Assembly (NCBI GenBank): GCA_949592205.1 | Contig: CATIUR010000006.1 | Coordinates: 65,964,001 to 66,028,000 of the forward strand | Reading direction: 5' to 3' | Source: Helichrysum umbraculigerum | Taxonomy: Eukaryota > Streptophyta > Magnoliopsida > Asterales > Asteraceae | DNA: 64,000 nt | Part shown: positions 1-11,810 of the stretch, in pieces | Layout of the letters: every line of letters starts with the position of its first letter | Position numbering within the stretch: the stretch's first letter is position 1 | The notes under the pieces: generated by a model | What the model saw: only the letters and a program-made list of their open reading frames with translations | Told to the model about the DNA's origin: nothing | The model's database searches: none | Program-made: the position numbers and the translations under genes

Positions 1-305
1 TTTAATTTATCTCGAATTATTATTATTTTTCTTAACGCTCTATTAGTTTATGCATTTAGGCATATATGAAACATCTTGAAGAAATTAAAATGGAATATGA
101 ACAACTAAAGGATCAGCTGAGAACACGGGCTGAATATTTAAATCCACCTAAAGTTAACGGCATCCTTAACTACATGTTCTTATGCTTATTTACGTAATAC
201 GTGCATTATCACATCCATGATGTTTTTAATTTAAATAACTTTTACTTTAAGTTCATATGAATATTAATATATATTGATTTATTATTTTTGTTTATTATCT
301 ATGTA
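1..305. other. AT-rich flank left of the MULE-like element
   Basis: AT-rich DNA. A 43-codon reading frame at 66-197 (+) begins with a charged, heptad-like stretch (MKHLEEIKMEYEQLKDQL) and could be a coiled-coil exon. It does not match the basic-zipper region expected upstream of the TGA relic at 10 kb, so no function is assigned. The last ten bases (296-305, tatctatgta) are the probable target duplication of the element that follows. Confidence 0.4.
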
Positions 306-582
306 GAGAAGAGTTCAATTGAGACCATTTATTTTGTGTGAGAATGGGGGAACCAACCATAATATGTCATGTGTCACTTTTTTCTCTCTCATCCACGTCT
401 TTAAAAATTAAATATCTCACAAACGACAAGTCGAAAAATCATGAAAATTGCACCATATTTTTCAGCATTTTATCCTCTTCGATTTGCCCATCAAGGCATA
501 CCTCCGACGAACTTTTTTTTTTCATTTTTTTGGTGGGTTTTACATATTAGTAACACATGTGTTAGTGATTGATTATACATTT

Positions 583-697
583 GATTTAGGGTTTAGGGTT
601 AGGGTTTAGAGTTAGGGTTTAGCAGGGTTTAGTGTTAGGGTTTAGTGTTAGGGTTTAGCAGGGTTTAGGGATTAGTATGAATTAGGGTTTAGAGTTT
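583..697 (+). repeat. Interstitial telomere-like repeat tract (left part)
   Basis: Degenerate tandem TTTAGGG/TTAGGG words, the plant telomere repeat, inside the MULE-like element. The tract resumes at about 9738-9795 beyond the Gypsy insertion, so it was one stretch before insertion. It is interspersed with variants such as gttagcagg and lies between inverted arms, so it is part of the transposon rather than a fused chromosome end. Confidence 0.75.
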
Positions 698-702
698 TAT
701 AA

Positions 703-2793
703 TGTAACATCCTCAAAATTGGCCTAGTTGAAATACGGTATTTTTCCCTTAATTTAATTGCTATTTAAATTGTATTTTGAATACTTGGTGTATTTTGATA
801 GCTAAATGAATAGGTCAATTAGTCAATTGGCTTATTGTGATAAATGAATTATTACATGTTTTAAATTTATTTAGTCGACGGTATAATAAAAAAAAAAACT
901 TATTTCTCGCAAATGGTTTTTAGGTTCCAGACAATAGATTTAGGACGGGTATAATTTTAACTAAGAAATAAGCTGAGTCATAAGGTATGTCGACACCTGT
1001 TTCTTCATTTTTGACAGAACAACATTTTGTTCCTGACTTTTGCTCTCAAGAACACTCATTCTCTAAATCAATTAATTACAATATGATCTCTTCAAATTAG
1101 AAGGCTGTGATTTTGGATTCCCATCTTGCATTCATCTTTTGAATCACCTTCTTCATCAATTGTAAGTGAAAATAACCATTTTCATTGCTTATTCATAAAT
1201 TGGTTAAACTAGGTTGAATTGATGATGAATTTGAGTTAATTTATGTTTGAATGTGTTTGTATGTTGATTATAAACTGAATTCATGATTCAATTAAGATAA
1301 ATCAATTGTATGTTCATATGTGGAATTGAAGAAATTGGGTTTAGTTGAATTTAGATTGAACACATGATGCATGTATGAATCTTGGTGTTAGATGTTGCTA
1401 TTAGTTGTTGTTATATGTTTACACATGTTTGTAGAGGTCAATTATAAGTCAAAATCGTGTTTGATGATTGAATTGTATGAAATTTGAGTTTTTGGTTCGA
1501 GCTGAAACTAGTTGCAGGTCTGAACCATTGCTGAAAAACATATGAACGCGATCCCGAAACCCTTGCCCGGATCGCGTTGCTATGTGTATTTTGATCCCAG
1601 GATGATTTTGTACGTATGAACGCGATCCAGCCTCTATCATCCGGATCGCGTTAGATAGTGTTAAATTGGGTCAACGGATTTTGTTCCTTGGAACGCGATC
1701 CAGCTCCTTGTCCCGGATCGCGTTTGCAAGTGTATTTTGGCAACAGAATATTTTGGTGTTAAGGAACGCGATCCAACCACACCTTACCCGGATCGCGTTT
1801 GTCAGTTTTACTTTGACGAATTTGACAACTTGTAACTTGTGTGTTTATGTTATTTAACGAGTATTGAAATTATATTGTGAGCATTATACTGCATTGTTTA
1901 TGTGAATGTTACACTATAAATTCTAAACATGAGAGTCTAACTCGGGTTTTGATCATGTTCTCAGATAACCAGAAGACTCAATAAGATAAGATCTTTGAGT
2001 GGAGACTACAGTCGACAAGGGTGAGTGGATCTTGGACTGTCAGTCTAATTTGGTTGTAACAATATGGTTACAACGGGTAAATGTGAATTTACTGTTTTCA
2101 TTGTTAAGTTAATATTTTGCCATGATGGTTTTATTTAGCTTAATTATTGGTGTCCTTGATTGCCTTGATGGTTGTGGACTATATGAATGTCGGGGGACAA
2201 CGTGTGTTGGGTTTGTGTACTATTACTTTGGATATCATAAGCGCTTTGTGCATGTGTTGTTCACTGAAATTATGTTGTAAGTAGTAATAGTACCAAGCTA
2301 TCGGTTTAGCCACTGATTTGGCCTTCAGTTGGTTTTAAGTGTTACTTGGAGAACCACCGCGGCATGAGGGTACTCCAAGGACCACCGATCCTTCATGATT
2401 AACTGTTGCTATGCTTTGCTGTATTCGTTTGTTAAGCTAAGTTAGTTGATAGTTTGAGATTTATTCACTTAGCTTCGTGCTAATCCCTCATTACTTCTCG
2501 CAGGTTTACTTTGGTATGTGGGTGGGCAAGAAGTACTATAGGAATGGAATGTTTGACAAGCTCACTCTGTTTTGTTAACTTTGCTAATGTTATGACATTA
2601 TGTTGTGGATTTCTATAACACTAAACTTATCATGTGCAATGTCTAGGATAATCTAGTTTAAAGACTGTATGTATTTGGATTGCCATTTTGAAATGTAAAT
2701 ATGCAATCCAATGGTTTGTACTTAAATCTTGCGCTTCCTTTTATAAAAAAAAAAAAAAAAAAAAATCCTTGTATTTTCGAGAAGGGTGTTATA
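703..2793 (+). repeat. Gypsy 5' LTR
   Basis: Begins TGTAACATCC and ends GGGTGTTATA, so the termini are near-inverted (TGTAACA/TGTTATA). It contains four hairpin units built on AACGCGATCC/GGATCGCGTT at 1545-1578, 1619-1652, 1692-1724 and 1765-1799, and an A-tract at 2745-2765. Small reading frames on both strands here are repeated in the 3' LTR and are not treated as genes. Confidence 0.95.
1545..1799. repeat. Four CpG-rich hairpin units in the 5' LTR
   Basis: Four copies of a perfect 10-bp inverted repeat, AACGCGATCC then GGATCGCGTT, separated by 13-15 nt loops of unrelated sequence. The stems are identical in all four while loops and intervening sequence differ. The same four recur in the 3' LTR at 8485-8518, 8559-8592, 8632-8664 and 8705-8739. 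Confidence 0.9.
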
Positions 2794-2796
2794 AAT

Positions 2797-2808
2797 TGGT
2801 ATCAGAGC
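2797..2808 (+). other. Primer binding site (Met-initiator tRNA type)
   Basis: TGGTATCAGAGC lies three bases after the 5' LTR end. This is the usual plant primer-binding sequence complementary to the 3' end of initiator tRNA-Met and fixes the element's orientation as plus. Confidence 0.9.
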
Positions 2809-2945
2809 AACGGTTTGGGTGAATTGAACATGGGTTAATTGTTCAATCCCAAATCTATTTGTGTTAGTCAAACATTCCAGGGAAGGGGATTGAGCTAGTG
2901 AATATGATTTGGTTAGTATTGTTAAGTACTAACAATTAACGGGTT

Positions 2946-5900
2946 ATGAGATGTGTTGTGGTACAGGACATGGCAGAAAATAACACTCCGACCAGTACCC
3001 CGATCAATGCTTCTGGAGCAAGAGACTCTCCTCCTGAAATTCAGTCTCAAAGTCAAGGTCAGCCTAGTACTACACTCCCTGCAAATGAATTGAGTCGTGA
3101 TGAGTACACTTTGTATTTAGAGGATGAGTTAAACAAATATAAGGAATTATATGAGCAACAAGCTAGAACATCCAGGCAGATTCCGGTTGTTAGTACGATT
3201 ACACCTCCGTTGGTGACATCACAGTTTTCTATGCCACCGCCTATTTACTACCAGACATCAGCTCCTTTTTCTTCTTCAGGACCTTCGGGATTTCAGTTTC
3301 CGGTATTTCCTCCTCCATCTCAGCAAAAACTATGTTCATTTAAGACCTTTAAATCTAGTGGACCTTCAGATTTCTTTGGGAGTACAAATCCTTCTGTGAC
3401 CATGGATTGGTTAAGGGATGTCGAAAGAAAATTTGAGGTTTGCCGATGTGAGGACGAGATCAAGGTAACTTATGCAGTGCAACTTTTAAAGGGTCCGGCA
3501 ATGGGATGGTGGGATTCTATCACATCTCATTTAACACCTCAGCAAAAAGCTTCAATTACATGGTCTGATTTCCATAACGAGGTTTGTAAGAAATATTGCT
3601 CCGGGTATGACATGACTCGCATTAGGCGTGAATTCTTGGATATGCAATTGACTGATAGCATGACTATGGAGGACCTTATCTCCCAGTTTACCGATAAATT
3701 GAGATTTGTACATCAATGGGTACCGGATGAAAGGACAAAGATTGACCATTTTGTTGGAATGTTACCCCATAATTATCGGACTACTGTGAGACTTGCAGGT
3801 GATCTTAACCAAGCTTTTGATTTGGCTCGTTCTGTAGACGGTGATATTCGAGCTCATGGTTTAGAGATTAAAGACAAGTCCCCAATGAAACCCAAAGGTG
3901 AATCTATGTCAGGTCAGGGGAAGAAGAAATGGCAAGGTAATTATAATAACCGTAAACCGAATGTTGTTGGTGGTTCAGTGGATAGGTCAAATTGGTGCCA
4001 GAATTGCAAGTCTAGGCACACGGGACATTGTACACCTCAGACTGCTAGGTGTATTAAGTGTGGTCAGTTCGGTCATGACATTAAGGATTGTCCTTTTCCT
4101 AAGCCAGTGTGTTGGAATTGTCGCAAGGAAGGACATCGTTCGAGTGCGTGTCCAGAGGAAAGGAAGCAAAAATCGGGAACGGTCGGAGGGTCATCATCAT
4201 CTGCTGGCCAGAAAAGAAAGAATCCTCCAGTTCCAACGGGTCGGGCTTTTCGAATGACCGTGGATGAAGCTGTTGTAGCCGAGGACGTCATCACTGGTAC
4301 TTTTCTTATTAATTCAGTACCGGCGTGCGCCTTATTTGATTCAGGGGCAAATTGTTCCTTTATGTCCTTGGTATTCTGTGATAGACTTAAATTGACGCCT
4401 ACATGTATTTTACAACCAATTGAGGTTGAGGTAGCGGATGGAAAATTAGTTTCAGTTACCACATCGGTTACTGGAGCTAGTATTTTGATTGAGGGTCATA
4501 GCTTCCCTACTTCTTTTCTGTTGATGCCTATTCATGGGTTTGATGTCGTGTTAGGCATGGATTGGTTGAGTCGTAATAAAGCCCATATAGATTGTCATAA
4601 GAAGCTAATAAAAATTCCAATCTCAGACGAGTCATATGTCGTGGCTCGGGGGGAAAGGGAGAGGGGTAGTATACCTTTGATCTCTATGATGAAAGCTAGA
4701 AAATCTCTAGCTAAAGGGTGTGATTCTTATTTAGCCTATGTTGTCGATGCTAAGCTAGAAAAGAAAGCCATTAGTAATGTCCAAGTTGTTTCTGAGTATT
4801 CGGATGTTTTCCCTGATGAATTGCCTGGTTTACCTCCGGTTAGAGAAGTTGAATATAAAATTGAGTTAATTCCTGGTTCTACTCCGGTAGCTAAGGCACC
4901 TTATAGATTAGCTCCCTCCGAAATCCGTGAAATGATGAATCAAATTCAGGAATTATTAGATAAGGGTTTTGTTAGACCCAGTTCTTCTCCTTGGGGTGCT
5001 CCTGTATTATTTGTTAAAAAGAAAGATGGCACTTTCCGTATGTGTATTGATTATAGAGAATTGAATAAGAGGACCGTAAAGAATAAGTATCCTTTGCCCC
5101 GAATAGATGAATTGTTTGATCAATTGCAAGGATCTTCATTTTTCTCTAAGATAGACTTGAGATCGGGTTATCACCAAGTCCGGGTTTGTGGGGAGGATAT
5201 CCCTAAAACAGCTTTTCGCACTCGCTATGGTCATTATGAATTCCTTGTTATGCCTTTTAGGTTGACTAACGCTCCAGCAATTTTCATGGATTTGATGAAC
5301 AGGGTTTGTAGACCTTTTCTCGATAAATTTGTCATTGTATTCATTGATGATATTTTAGTCTATTCTAAATCTGAATCTGATCATGAAGCACATTTGCGTT
5401 TAGTTCTTGACACCTTGAGAAAGGAGAAATTGTATGCTAAGTTTTCAAAATGTGAATTTTGGCTTCGTGAAGTTCAGTTTTTGGGGCATATCATTTGTGA
5501 AAATGGGGTTAAAGTGGATCCATCTAAAATTGAGGCTGTCATGAATTGGCAATCGCCTAAATCTCCGTCAGAGATCAAGAGTTTTCTGGGTTTGGCAGGC
5601 TATTACAGAAAATTTATTAAAGATTTCTCCAAGATTGCAGGTTCTTTGACTAAATTAACTCGTAAGGATGTGAAATTTCTGTGGGGTGATCAACAGGAAT
5701 CGGCTTTTCAGACTTTGAAACAATTGTTGTGTCAGGCTCCGATTTTAGCTTTACCTGACGGATCCGAGGATTTTATTGTATATTGTGATGCTTCACATGC
5801 GGGTTTAGGTTGTGTTTTGATGCAACGAGACCGTGTTATTGCCTATGCTTCACGTCAGTTGAAACCTCATGAGATTAACTATCCTACCCATGACTTGGAA

Positions 5901-7628
5901 CTTGCAGCTGTGGTTTTTGCCTTAAAGATTTGGAGACATTACCTGTATGGAACCAAATGCGTTATTTGTACGGACCACAAGAGCCTTCAGTATATGTTTA
6001 CTCAAAAGGAACTTAACATGAGGCAAAGACGATGGTTAGAGTTGATTAAGGATTATGATTGCGAGATTCGATACCATCCGGGTAAGGCAAATGTGGTGGC
6101 GGATGCACTTAGCCGAAAGGGTAAATCTGAAAGGGTTTATTTAATGCGTTTGGAAATCTCTTCAGACTTGATCGATAAATTGAAAGTGGCTCAGATGGAG
6201 GCTCTATTGGATCATAATTTGAAATCTGAAATCATGCTTAAAAGGAAGGATTTACTGGTAGAAGATTCTCGTGGATTAAAGACATTTCAGTCTCGTGTTT
6301 GGGTCCCATTGTTTGGTGGACTTCGAGATGTGATATTGATGGAGGCTCATAAATCCAGATTATCGATTCATCCCGGAAGCACTAAAATGTATCATGATTT
6401 AAAACCATTGTATTGGTGGCCTACTTTGAAGTTGGATGTCGCTCGAATTGTTGAATCTTGCCATATTTGCTCTCAAGTAAAGACCGAGCATCAAAAACCT
6501 TACGGAGCTTTGAAGCAACTAGAGATTCCCGAGTGGAAATGGGAACATATTACCATGGATTTTGTGACCAAATTACCTCGAACTGTTAAGGGTAATGATA
6601 TGATATGGGTAATTGTCGATAGGTTGACCAAGAGTGCTCACTTTCTTGCTACTTGTGAGACGGCATCATTAAGTAAATTGGCGCAATTGTACATTAATGA
6701 AGTGGTTATTAGACATGGGATTCCGTTGTCGATTGTTTCGGACAGAGATTCTCGATTTGTGTCGGGTTTTTGGCAGAATTTACAACGTGAATTGGGTTCT
6801 AGGGTCAACTTGAGTACGGCTTATCATCCTCAGACGGATGGTCAGTCGGAGCGCACCATTCAAACCTTGAAGGACATGTTGCGGGCGTGTGTATTAGAAT
6901 TTGGTGGGTCGTGGGATTCCCATTTACCATAAGTTGAGTTTGCCAATAATAATTCTTTCCATTCTAGTATAGGCATGCCACCCTATGAAATGTTGTATGG
7001 TCGTAGGTGTAGAACTCCCACTTGTTGGTTAGAGGCGGGTGAAAAGCAGTTTGCGGGTCCTGACATAGTTCAAATTACAGCCGATAAGGTAGCTATAGCC
7101 CGAGATAGATTAAAAGCTGCTCGTGATAGACAGAAACAGTATGCTGACCCACGTTATCGACCAGTTTCGTTTGTAGAAGGTGAGTTGGTTTATTTGAAAG
7201 TTTCGCCTTGGAAGGGTGTTATCAGGTTTGGGAAACGTGGTAAACTAGCTCCCAGATACATCGGGCCGTTTAAAATTCGACATGTTGTCAATGATCAAAC
7301 GGTGTCATTAGATCTTCCTCCTGAATTGTCGGGTATTCATGATACTTTTAATGTGTGTTATCTAAGAAAATGCAATGTGGAGGACCAATCCCAAGTTCTT
7401 CCATTGCAAGACTTGAGTGTGGACTTAAACCAAAGACTTGTAGAAGAGCCCGTAGAACTTGTTGACCGTAAGGTGACTAAACTTCGAAAGAAGGAGATCC
7501 CTATGGTATTGGTTAAGTGGAATCATAGTGTGGGTCCAAACTTATCTTGGGAGACCGAGTCTAGCATGAGGACGCGATATCCAAATCTTTTTGAGCGTGA
7601 AGAGATTTCGGGGACGAAATCTTCTTAA
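2946..7628 (+). pseudogene. Gypsy gag-pol polyprotein interrupted by one in-frame stop
   Basis: The frame is open from 2946 to a TAA at 6930-6932 (1,328 codons) and reopens in the same frame to 7628. The start is probably ATG 2970 (MAENNTP), eight codons inside. Order: Pro/Ser-rich N terminus; retrotransposon gag domain (about residues 140-290); two CCHC knuckles (about 369-382 and 389-402); aspartic protease with DSGANC (about 465); reverse transcriptase with FIDD (about 799); RNase H starting YCDASH (about 944); integrase zinc region (about 1,140-1,180) and D,D-35-E core. The stop falls just after the integrase core, in a normally conserved segment. The 217 codons beyond it (6975-7628) hold the integrase C terminus and the chromodomain-like end. 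A spontaneous nonsense change is the simplest reading; regulated readthrough is less likely at this site. Confidence 0.9.
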
Positions 7629-7638
7629 GGAGGGAAGA
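7627..7638 (+). other. Polypurine tract of the Gypsy element
   Basis: The purine run aaggagggaaga lies immediately before the 3' LTR start at 7641, where the plus-strand primer for reverse transcription is expected. It overlaps the stop of the pol frame. Confidence 0.8.
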
Positions 7639-7640
7639 TT

Positions 7641-9732
7641 TGTAACATCCTCAAAATTGGCCTAGTTGAAATACGGTATTTTTCCCTTAATTTAATTGCT
7701 ATTTAAATTGTATTTTGAATACTTGGTGTATTTTGATAGCTAAATGAATAGGTCAATTAGTCAATTGGCTTATTGTGATAAATGAATTATTACATGTTTT
7801 AAATTTATTTAGTCGACGGTATAATAATAAAAAAAAAACTTATTTCTCGCAAATGGTTTTTAGGTTCCAGACAATAGATTTAGGACGGGTATAATTTTAA
7901 CTAAGAAATAAGCTGAGTCATAAGGTATGTCGACACCTGTTTCTTCATTTTTGACAGAACAACATTTTGTTCCTGACTTTTGCTCTCAAGAACACTCATT
8001 CTCTAAATCAATTAATTACAATATGATCTCTTCAAATTAGAAGGCTGTGATTTTGGATTCCCATCTTGCATTCATCTTTTGAATCACCTTCTTCATCAAT
8101 TGTAAGTGAAAATAACCATTTTCATTGCTTATTCATAAATTGGTTAAACTAGGTTGAATTGATGATGAATTTGAGTTAATTTATGTTTGAATGTGTTTGT
8201 GTGTTGATTATAAACTGAATTCATGATTCAATTAAGATAAATCAATTGTATGTTCATATGTGGAATTGAAGAAATTGGGTTTAGTTGAATTTAGATTGAA
8301 CACATGATGCATGTATGAATCTTGGTGTTAGATGTTGCTATTAGTTGTTGTTATATGTTTACACATGTTTGTAGAGGTCAATTATAAGTCAAAATCGTGT
8401 TTGATGATTGAATTGTATGAAATTTGAGTTTTTGGTTCGAGCTGAAACTAGTTGCAGGTCTGAACCATTGCTGAAAAACATATGAACGCGATCCCGAAAC
8501 CCTTGCCCGGATCGCGTTGCTATGTGTATTTTGATCCCAGGATGATTTTGTACGTATGAACGCGATCCAGCCTCTATCATCCGGATCGCGTTAGATAGTG
8601 TTAAATTGGGTCAACGGATTTTGTTCCTTGGAACGCGATCCAGCTCCTTGTCCCGGATCGCGTTTGCAAGTGTATTTTGGCAACAGAATATTTTGGTGTT
8701 AAGGAACGCGATCCAACCACACCTTACCCGGATCGCGTTTGTCAGTTTTACTTTGACGAATTTGACAACTTGTAACTTGTGTGTTTATGTTATTTAACGA
8801 GTATTGAAATTATATTGTGAGCATTATACTGCATTGTTTATGTGAATGTTACACTATAAATTCTAAACATGAGAGTCTAACTCGGGTTTTGATCGTGTTC
8901 TCAGATAACCAGAAGACTCAATAAGATAAGATCTTTGAGTGGAGACTACAGTCGACAAGGGTGAGTGGATCTTGGACTGTCAGTCTAATTTGGTTGTAAC
9001 AATATGGTTACAACGGGTAAATGTGAATTTACTGTTTTCATTGTTAAGTTAATATTTTGCCATGATGGTTTTATTTAGCTTAATTATTGGTGTCCTTGAT
9101 TGCCTTGATGGTTGTGGACTATATGAATGTCGGGGGACAACGTGTGTTGGGTTTGTGTACTATTACTTTGGATATCATAAGCGCTTTGTGCATGTGTTGT
9201 TCACTGAAATTATGTTGTAAGTAGTAATAGTACCAAGCTATCGGTTTAGCCACTGATTTGGCCTTCAGTTGGTTTTAAGTGTTACTTGGAGAACCACCGC
9301 GGCATGAGGGTACTCCAAGGACCACCGATCCTTCATGATTAACTGTTGCTATGCTTTGCTGTATTCGTTTGTTAAGCTAAGTTAGTTGATAGTTTGAGAT
9401 TTATTCACTTAGCTTCGTGCTAATCCCTCATTACTTCTCGCAGGTTTACTTTGGTATGTGGGTGGGCAAGAAGTACTATAGGAATGGAATGTTTGACAAG
9501 CTCACTCTGTTTTGTTAACTTTGCTAATGTTATGACATTATGTTGTGGATTTCTATAACATTAAACTTATCATGTGCAATGTCTAGGATAATCTAGTTTA
9601 AAGACTGTATGTATTTGGATTGCCATTTTGAAATGTAAATATGCAATCCAATGGTTTGTACTTAAATCTTGCGCTTCCTTTTATAAAAAAAAAAAAAAAA
9701 AAAATCCTTGTATTTTCGAGAAGGGTGTTATA
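7641..9732 (+). repeat. Gypsy 3' LTR
   Basis: Near-identical copy of the 5' LTR. Differences seen: g for a at 8201, g for a at about 8894, t for c at about 9562, a short AAT/poly-A length change near 7825, and one base in the terminal A-tract. It ends TGTTATA followed by the duplicated target tataa. Confidence 0.95.
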
Positions 9733-9737
9733 TATAA

Positions 9738-9800
9738 AGCGTTTAGGGTTTAGGGTTTGGGGTTTATGGGTTAGGGTTTAGGGTTTAGGGTTGGGAGTTT
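9738..9800 (+). repeat. Interstitial telomere-like repeat tract (right part)
   Basis: Degenerate TTTAGGG words (gtttagggtttagggtttgg and variants) continuing the tract interrupted by the Gypsy insertion. The right inverted arm of the MULE-like element follows directly. Confidence 0.75.
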
Positions 9801-10068
9801 GGGGTTTCGTAATGTGAAACCCACTAAAAATAATGGGAAAAAAAAACTTGTCGAAAGTATGCCTTAATAGACGGCAAATCGAAGAGGATCAAACGCTGAA
9901 TCTAATGGTGCAATTTTCATAATTTTTCGATTTGTCGTTTGTGAGATATTTAACTTAAGGGGTAAATGGGTTTTGTATTCTCTTTGTACACATGGCACCA
10001 TATCATTGGTTCCTCTATTCTCACACAAATTTTTAGTCTCATTTGAACCTTACCCTATCTATCTAAGG

Positions 10069-11056
10069 CCTTTATGATATTCAAACAAACTTACGATAGT
10101 TGGTTGAAAGATCAATATAAACTTTCAACTGAATTTGAGGACTGCAATGCACTCAAATCATCCAGGTAATGAACTTCAACCGTTAGTGGTGAAGACGGGT
10201 GTACAATTCAATGATATTTTTAAGGTTAAAAAATTAGCATCTAAAGGTGATGCATTTCATATCTTATACGGAATGTGGACATCACTTGTTGAAAGATGTA
10301 TAATGTGGATTGGTGGTTTCCGTCCGTCTCAAATGATCAAGGAAAGTTATCCTAGATACAATTATTAATATAGATATGTGGATTGGTAGTTTCATCTGAT
10401 TATATTATTTTTTATGTAGTTAATTGATAACCAAGTCGAGCTAACGGAGACATAGTTGACAGGATCAAGTGCATAAAAAACAACAATCAATGAAGAACAA
10501 GTATTATCACAAGGAATAGAAAAATTGCAGCAATCTATGGTTGATTCAATGGTTAGTCGTGGATTGACCGCATTAGCTGAAACATCAGATTTATCAACTT
10601 ACATGGCTCAAATGGCTATGGCTATTGGAAAATTAGGAGCGGTAGAAAACTTCCTATTCCAGGTTATATGTTAATGCCAAGCATGCTATATTTTATACTA
10701 AATTTTATAGTTAAATTAAATTGTACACATATTTTACATAACGATTAACATTTGCTACCTACTTTTTACCGAATGGCAGGGTCATTTGGTAGCAGTTATC
10801 GTTTCTTATGGTTGTAATTCCTAGCATCTTGCTTGATTTTTGTTGGTAATATAAAATTGTATGCCTCTTCTAAAAAAAACTTTTTACCAAATGGCAGGCT
10901 GAAAAGCTGCGTGAAAAGACCTTACAAGAAATGCATGAGAAACTAACTACACGACAATCTACATTTGCATTGCTTGCAATAAGCGACTACTTTGTTAGGC
11001 TTCAAGCACTAGGTACCCTTTGGCTTGAACGTCCACGAGATTGGCCCGAAGACTAA
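10069..11056 (+). pseudogene. TGA-type bZIP transcription factor relic (DOG1-domain exons only)
   Basis: Three blocks match the C-terminal DOG1/TGA region of TGA-class bZIP factors, nuclear DNA-binding proteins of defence and flower development. Block 1 (about 10080-10338) reads YDSWLKDQYKL then, after a 1-nt frame slip near 10130, LRTAM...FNDIFKVK...WIGGFRPSQMIK. Block 2 (10420-10662) ends SDLSTYMAQMAMAIGKLGAV and has two in-frame stops in its first half. Block 3 (10898-11056) reads REKTLQEMHEKLTTRQ...LERPRDWPED and stop. Block 1 lacks a GT donor (AAG then gaaag), while block 2 to block 3 keeps GT and AG. No basic-leucine-zipper exon is visible; it could lie upstream of the window or be lost. 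Frameshift, stops and missing donor make this a pseudogene. Confidence 0.8.
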
Positions 11057-11732
11057 TGATTTTAATAATTGTTAGCAATTGGATGTGTGTGCGACCATCC
11101 AACTTAATTAATAAAAGATGATGACAAACCAATCTTCATAACGCAATGGCTTCATCCATTTGCGATGCTACCGTTTACCTTTAATCGTTCCTCCAAGATG
11201 TTATTTATATATGCGCACCTATGCGTTTCACGTTTCAATTGTATGGTCTTTTTTTGGAAGGAGATTCTTATCATTTTGTTGTACTTGATGCTTTTAGTTA
11301 GTTTAATTACCTTACTATTAGTTGTTTGGTCACTCTCATGGTGGCTGTTGCTAAAAAAACTTATACAATGCTTCTGAGTTTGTTTGAAGTATTTTTAAGT
11401 TTGGCTAAAAGACTGTGTTATCCTTGTTTTATGGCGTTAGACATGTTAACAAATAAATATATATTGCCTGGCTATCTTTGTAGAATGCCTACATTTGTGG
11501 AAGTTTATCTATATGATAATCCCATGATGCATTCTCCTAATATCCATGTTCTTTCTATAACTACATATTAAATCAAAATATATTACGTACTATTATAGTT
11601 ATTTAAGTATATACCTTATAATCAATTGACAAGAAAAAAACGTAAATTGTCATATGATGATTACAGATGATTTTTATTGACTTCGAAAGTAACATACCTA
11701 CTTTATTTTTTTATTAATTTTTTTATTTTTTG

Positions 11733-11738
<6 letters not shown>
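11057..11738. other. Non-coding stretch right of the TGA relic
   Basis: AT-rich sequence with short random reading frames at 11165-11377 and 11326-11571. These show no recognisable domain and overlap each other in different frames. Nothing further identified. Confidence 0.5.

Positions 11739-11804
<66 letters not shown>
11739..11804. repeat. Compound microsatellite (CT)n(AT)n
   Basis: About 15 CT units (11739-11768) run directly into about 18 AT units. Confidence 0.95.
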
Positions 11805-11807
<3 letters not shown>

Positions 11808-11810
11808 CAT

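Larger units (their letters stand above)
703..9732 (+). mobile_element. Ty3/Gypsy chromovirus (Tekay/Del-like) LTR retrotransposon, full length
   Basis: A complete 9,030 bp element: 5' LTR 703-2793, Met-initiator-type primer site, one gag-pol frame on +, polypurine tract, and 3' LTR 7641-9732. The flanking 5-bp target duplications are identical (tataa at 698-702 and 9733-9737). Line-by-line comparison of the LTRs shows three substitutions (1261, 1954 and about 2623) plus two simple-repeat length differences over about 2.09 kb, so the insertion is young. The chromodomain-like C terminus with a final YPNLF motif and the long LTRs point to the Tekay/Del chromovirus clade. One in-frame stop at 6930-6932 interrupts an otherwise open pol. 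Confidence 0.95.
306..10055. mobile_element. MULE-like TIR element with telomere-like core, split by a Gypsy insertion
   Basis: The left arm (306 to about 550) and the right arm (about 9810-10055) are long inverted repeats of one another. Both carry, in opposite orientation, blocks such as tatctcacaaacgacaa, atgaaaattgcacca and the T-rich run after cgac-aa. The flanks tatctatgta (296-305) and tatctatcta (10056-10065) match at 9 of 10 bases, fitting the 9-10 bp target duplication typical of Mutator-like elements. Without the nested retrotransposon the element is about 0.7 kb and has no transposase, so it is non-autonomous. Between the arms lie degenerate TTTAGGG words. A one-armed relative lies at 11811-12290. 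The superfamily call is inferred from TIR length and TSD. Confidence 0.7.

Noticed and set aside
338..550. 70-codon open frame on +
   Set aside because: Lies entirely in the left inverted arm of the MULE-like element, has no domain, and the right arm does not preserve it.
1449..1857. Two 63-codon frames in the Gypsy LTR (repeated at 8389-8797)
   Set aside because: They span the hairpin units; identity between LTRs follows from retrotransposition and no codon bias or motif supports a gene.
3552..4462. Several antisense or shifted frames in the Gypsy gag
   Set aside because: Shadows of the gag-pol frame; composition follows the sense codons.
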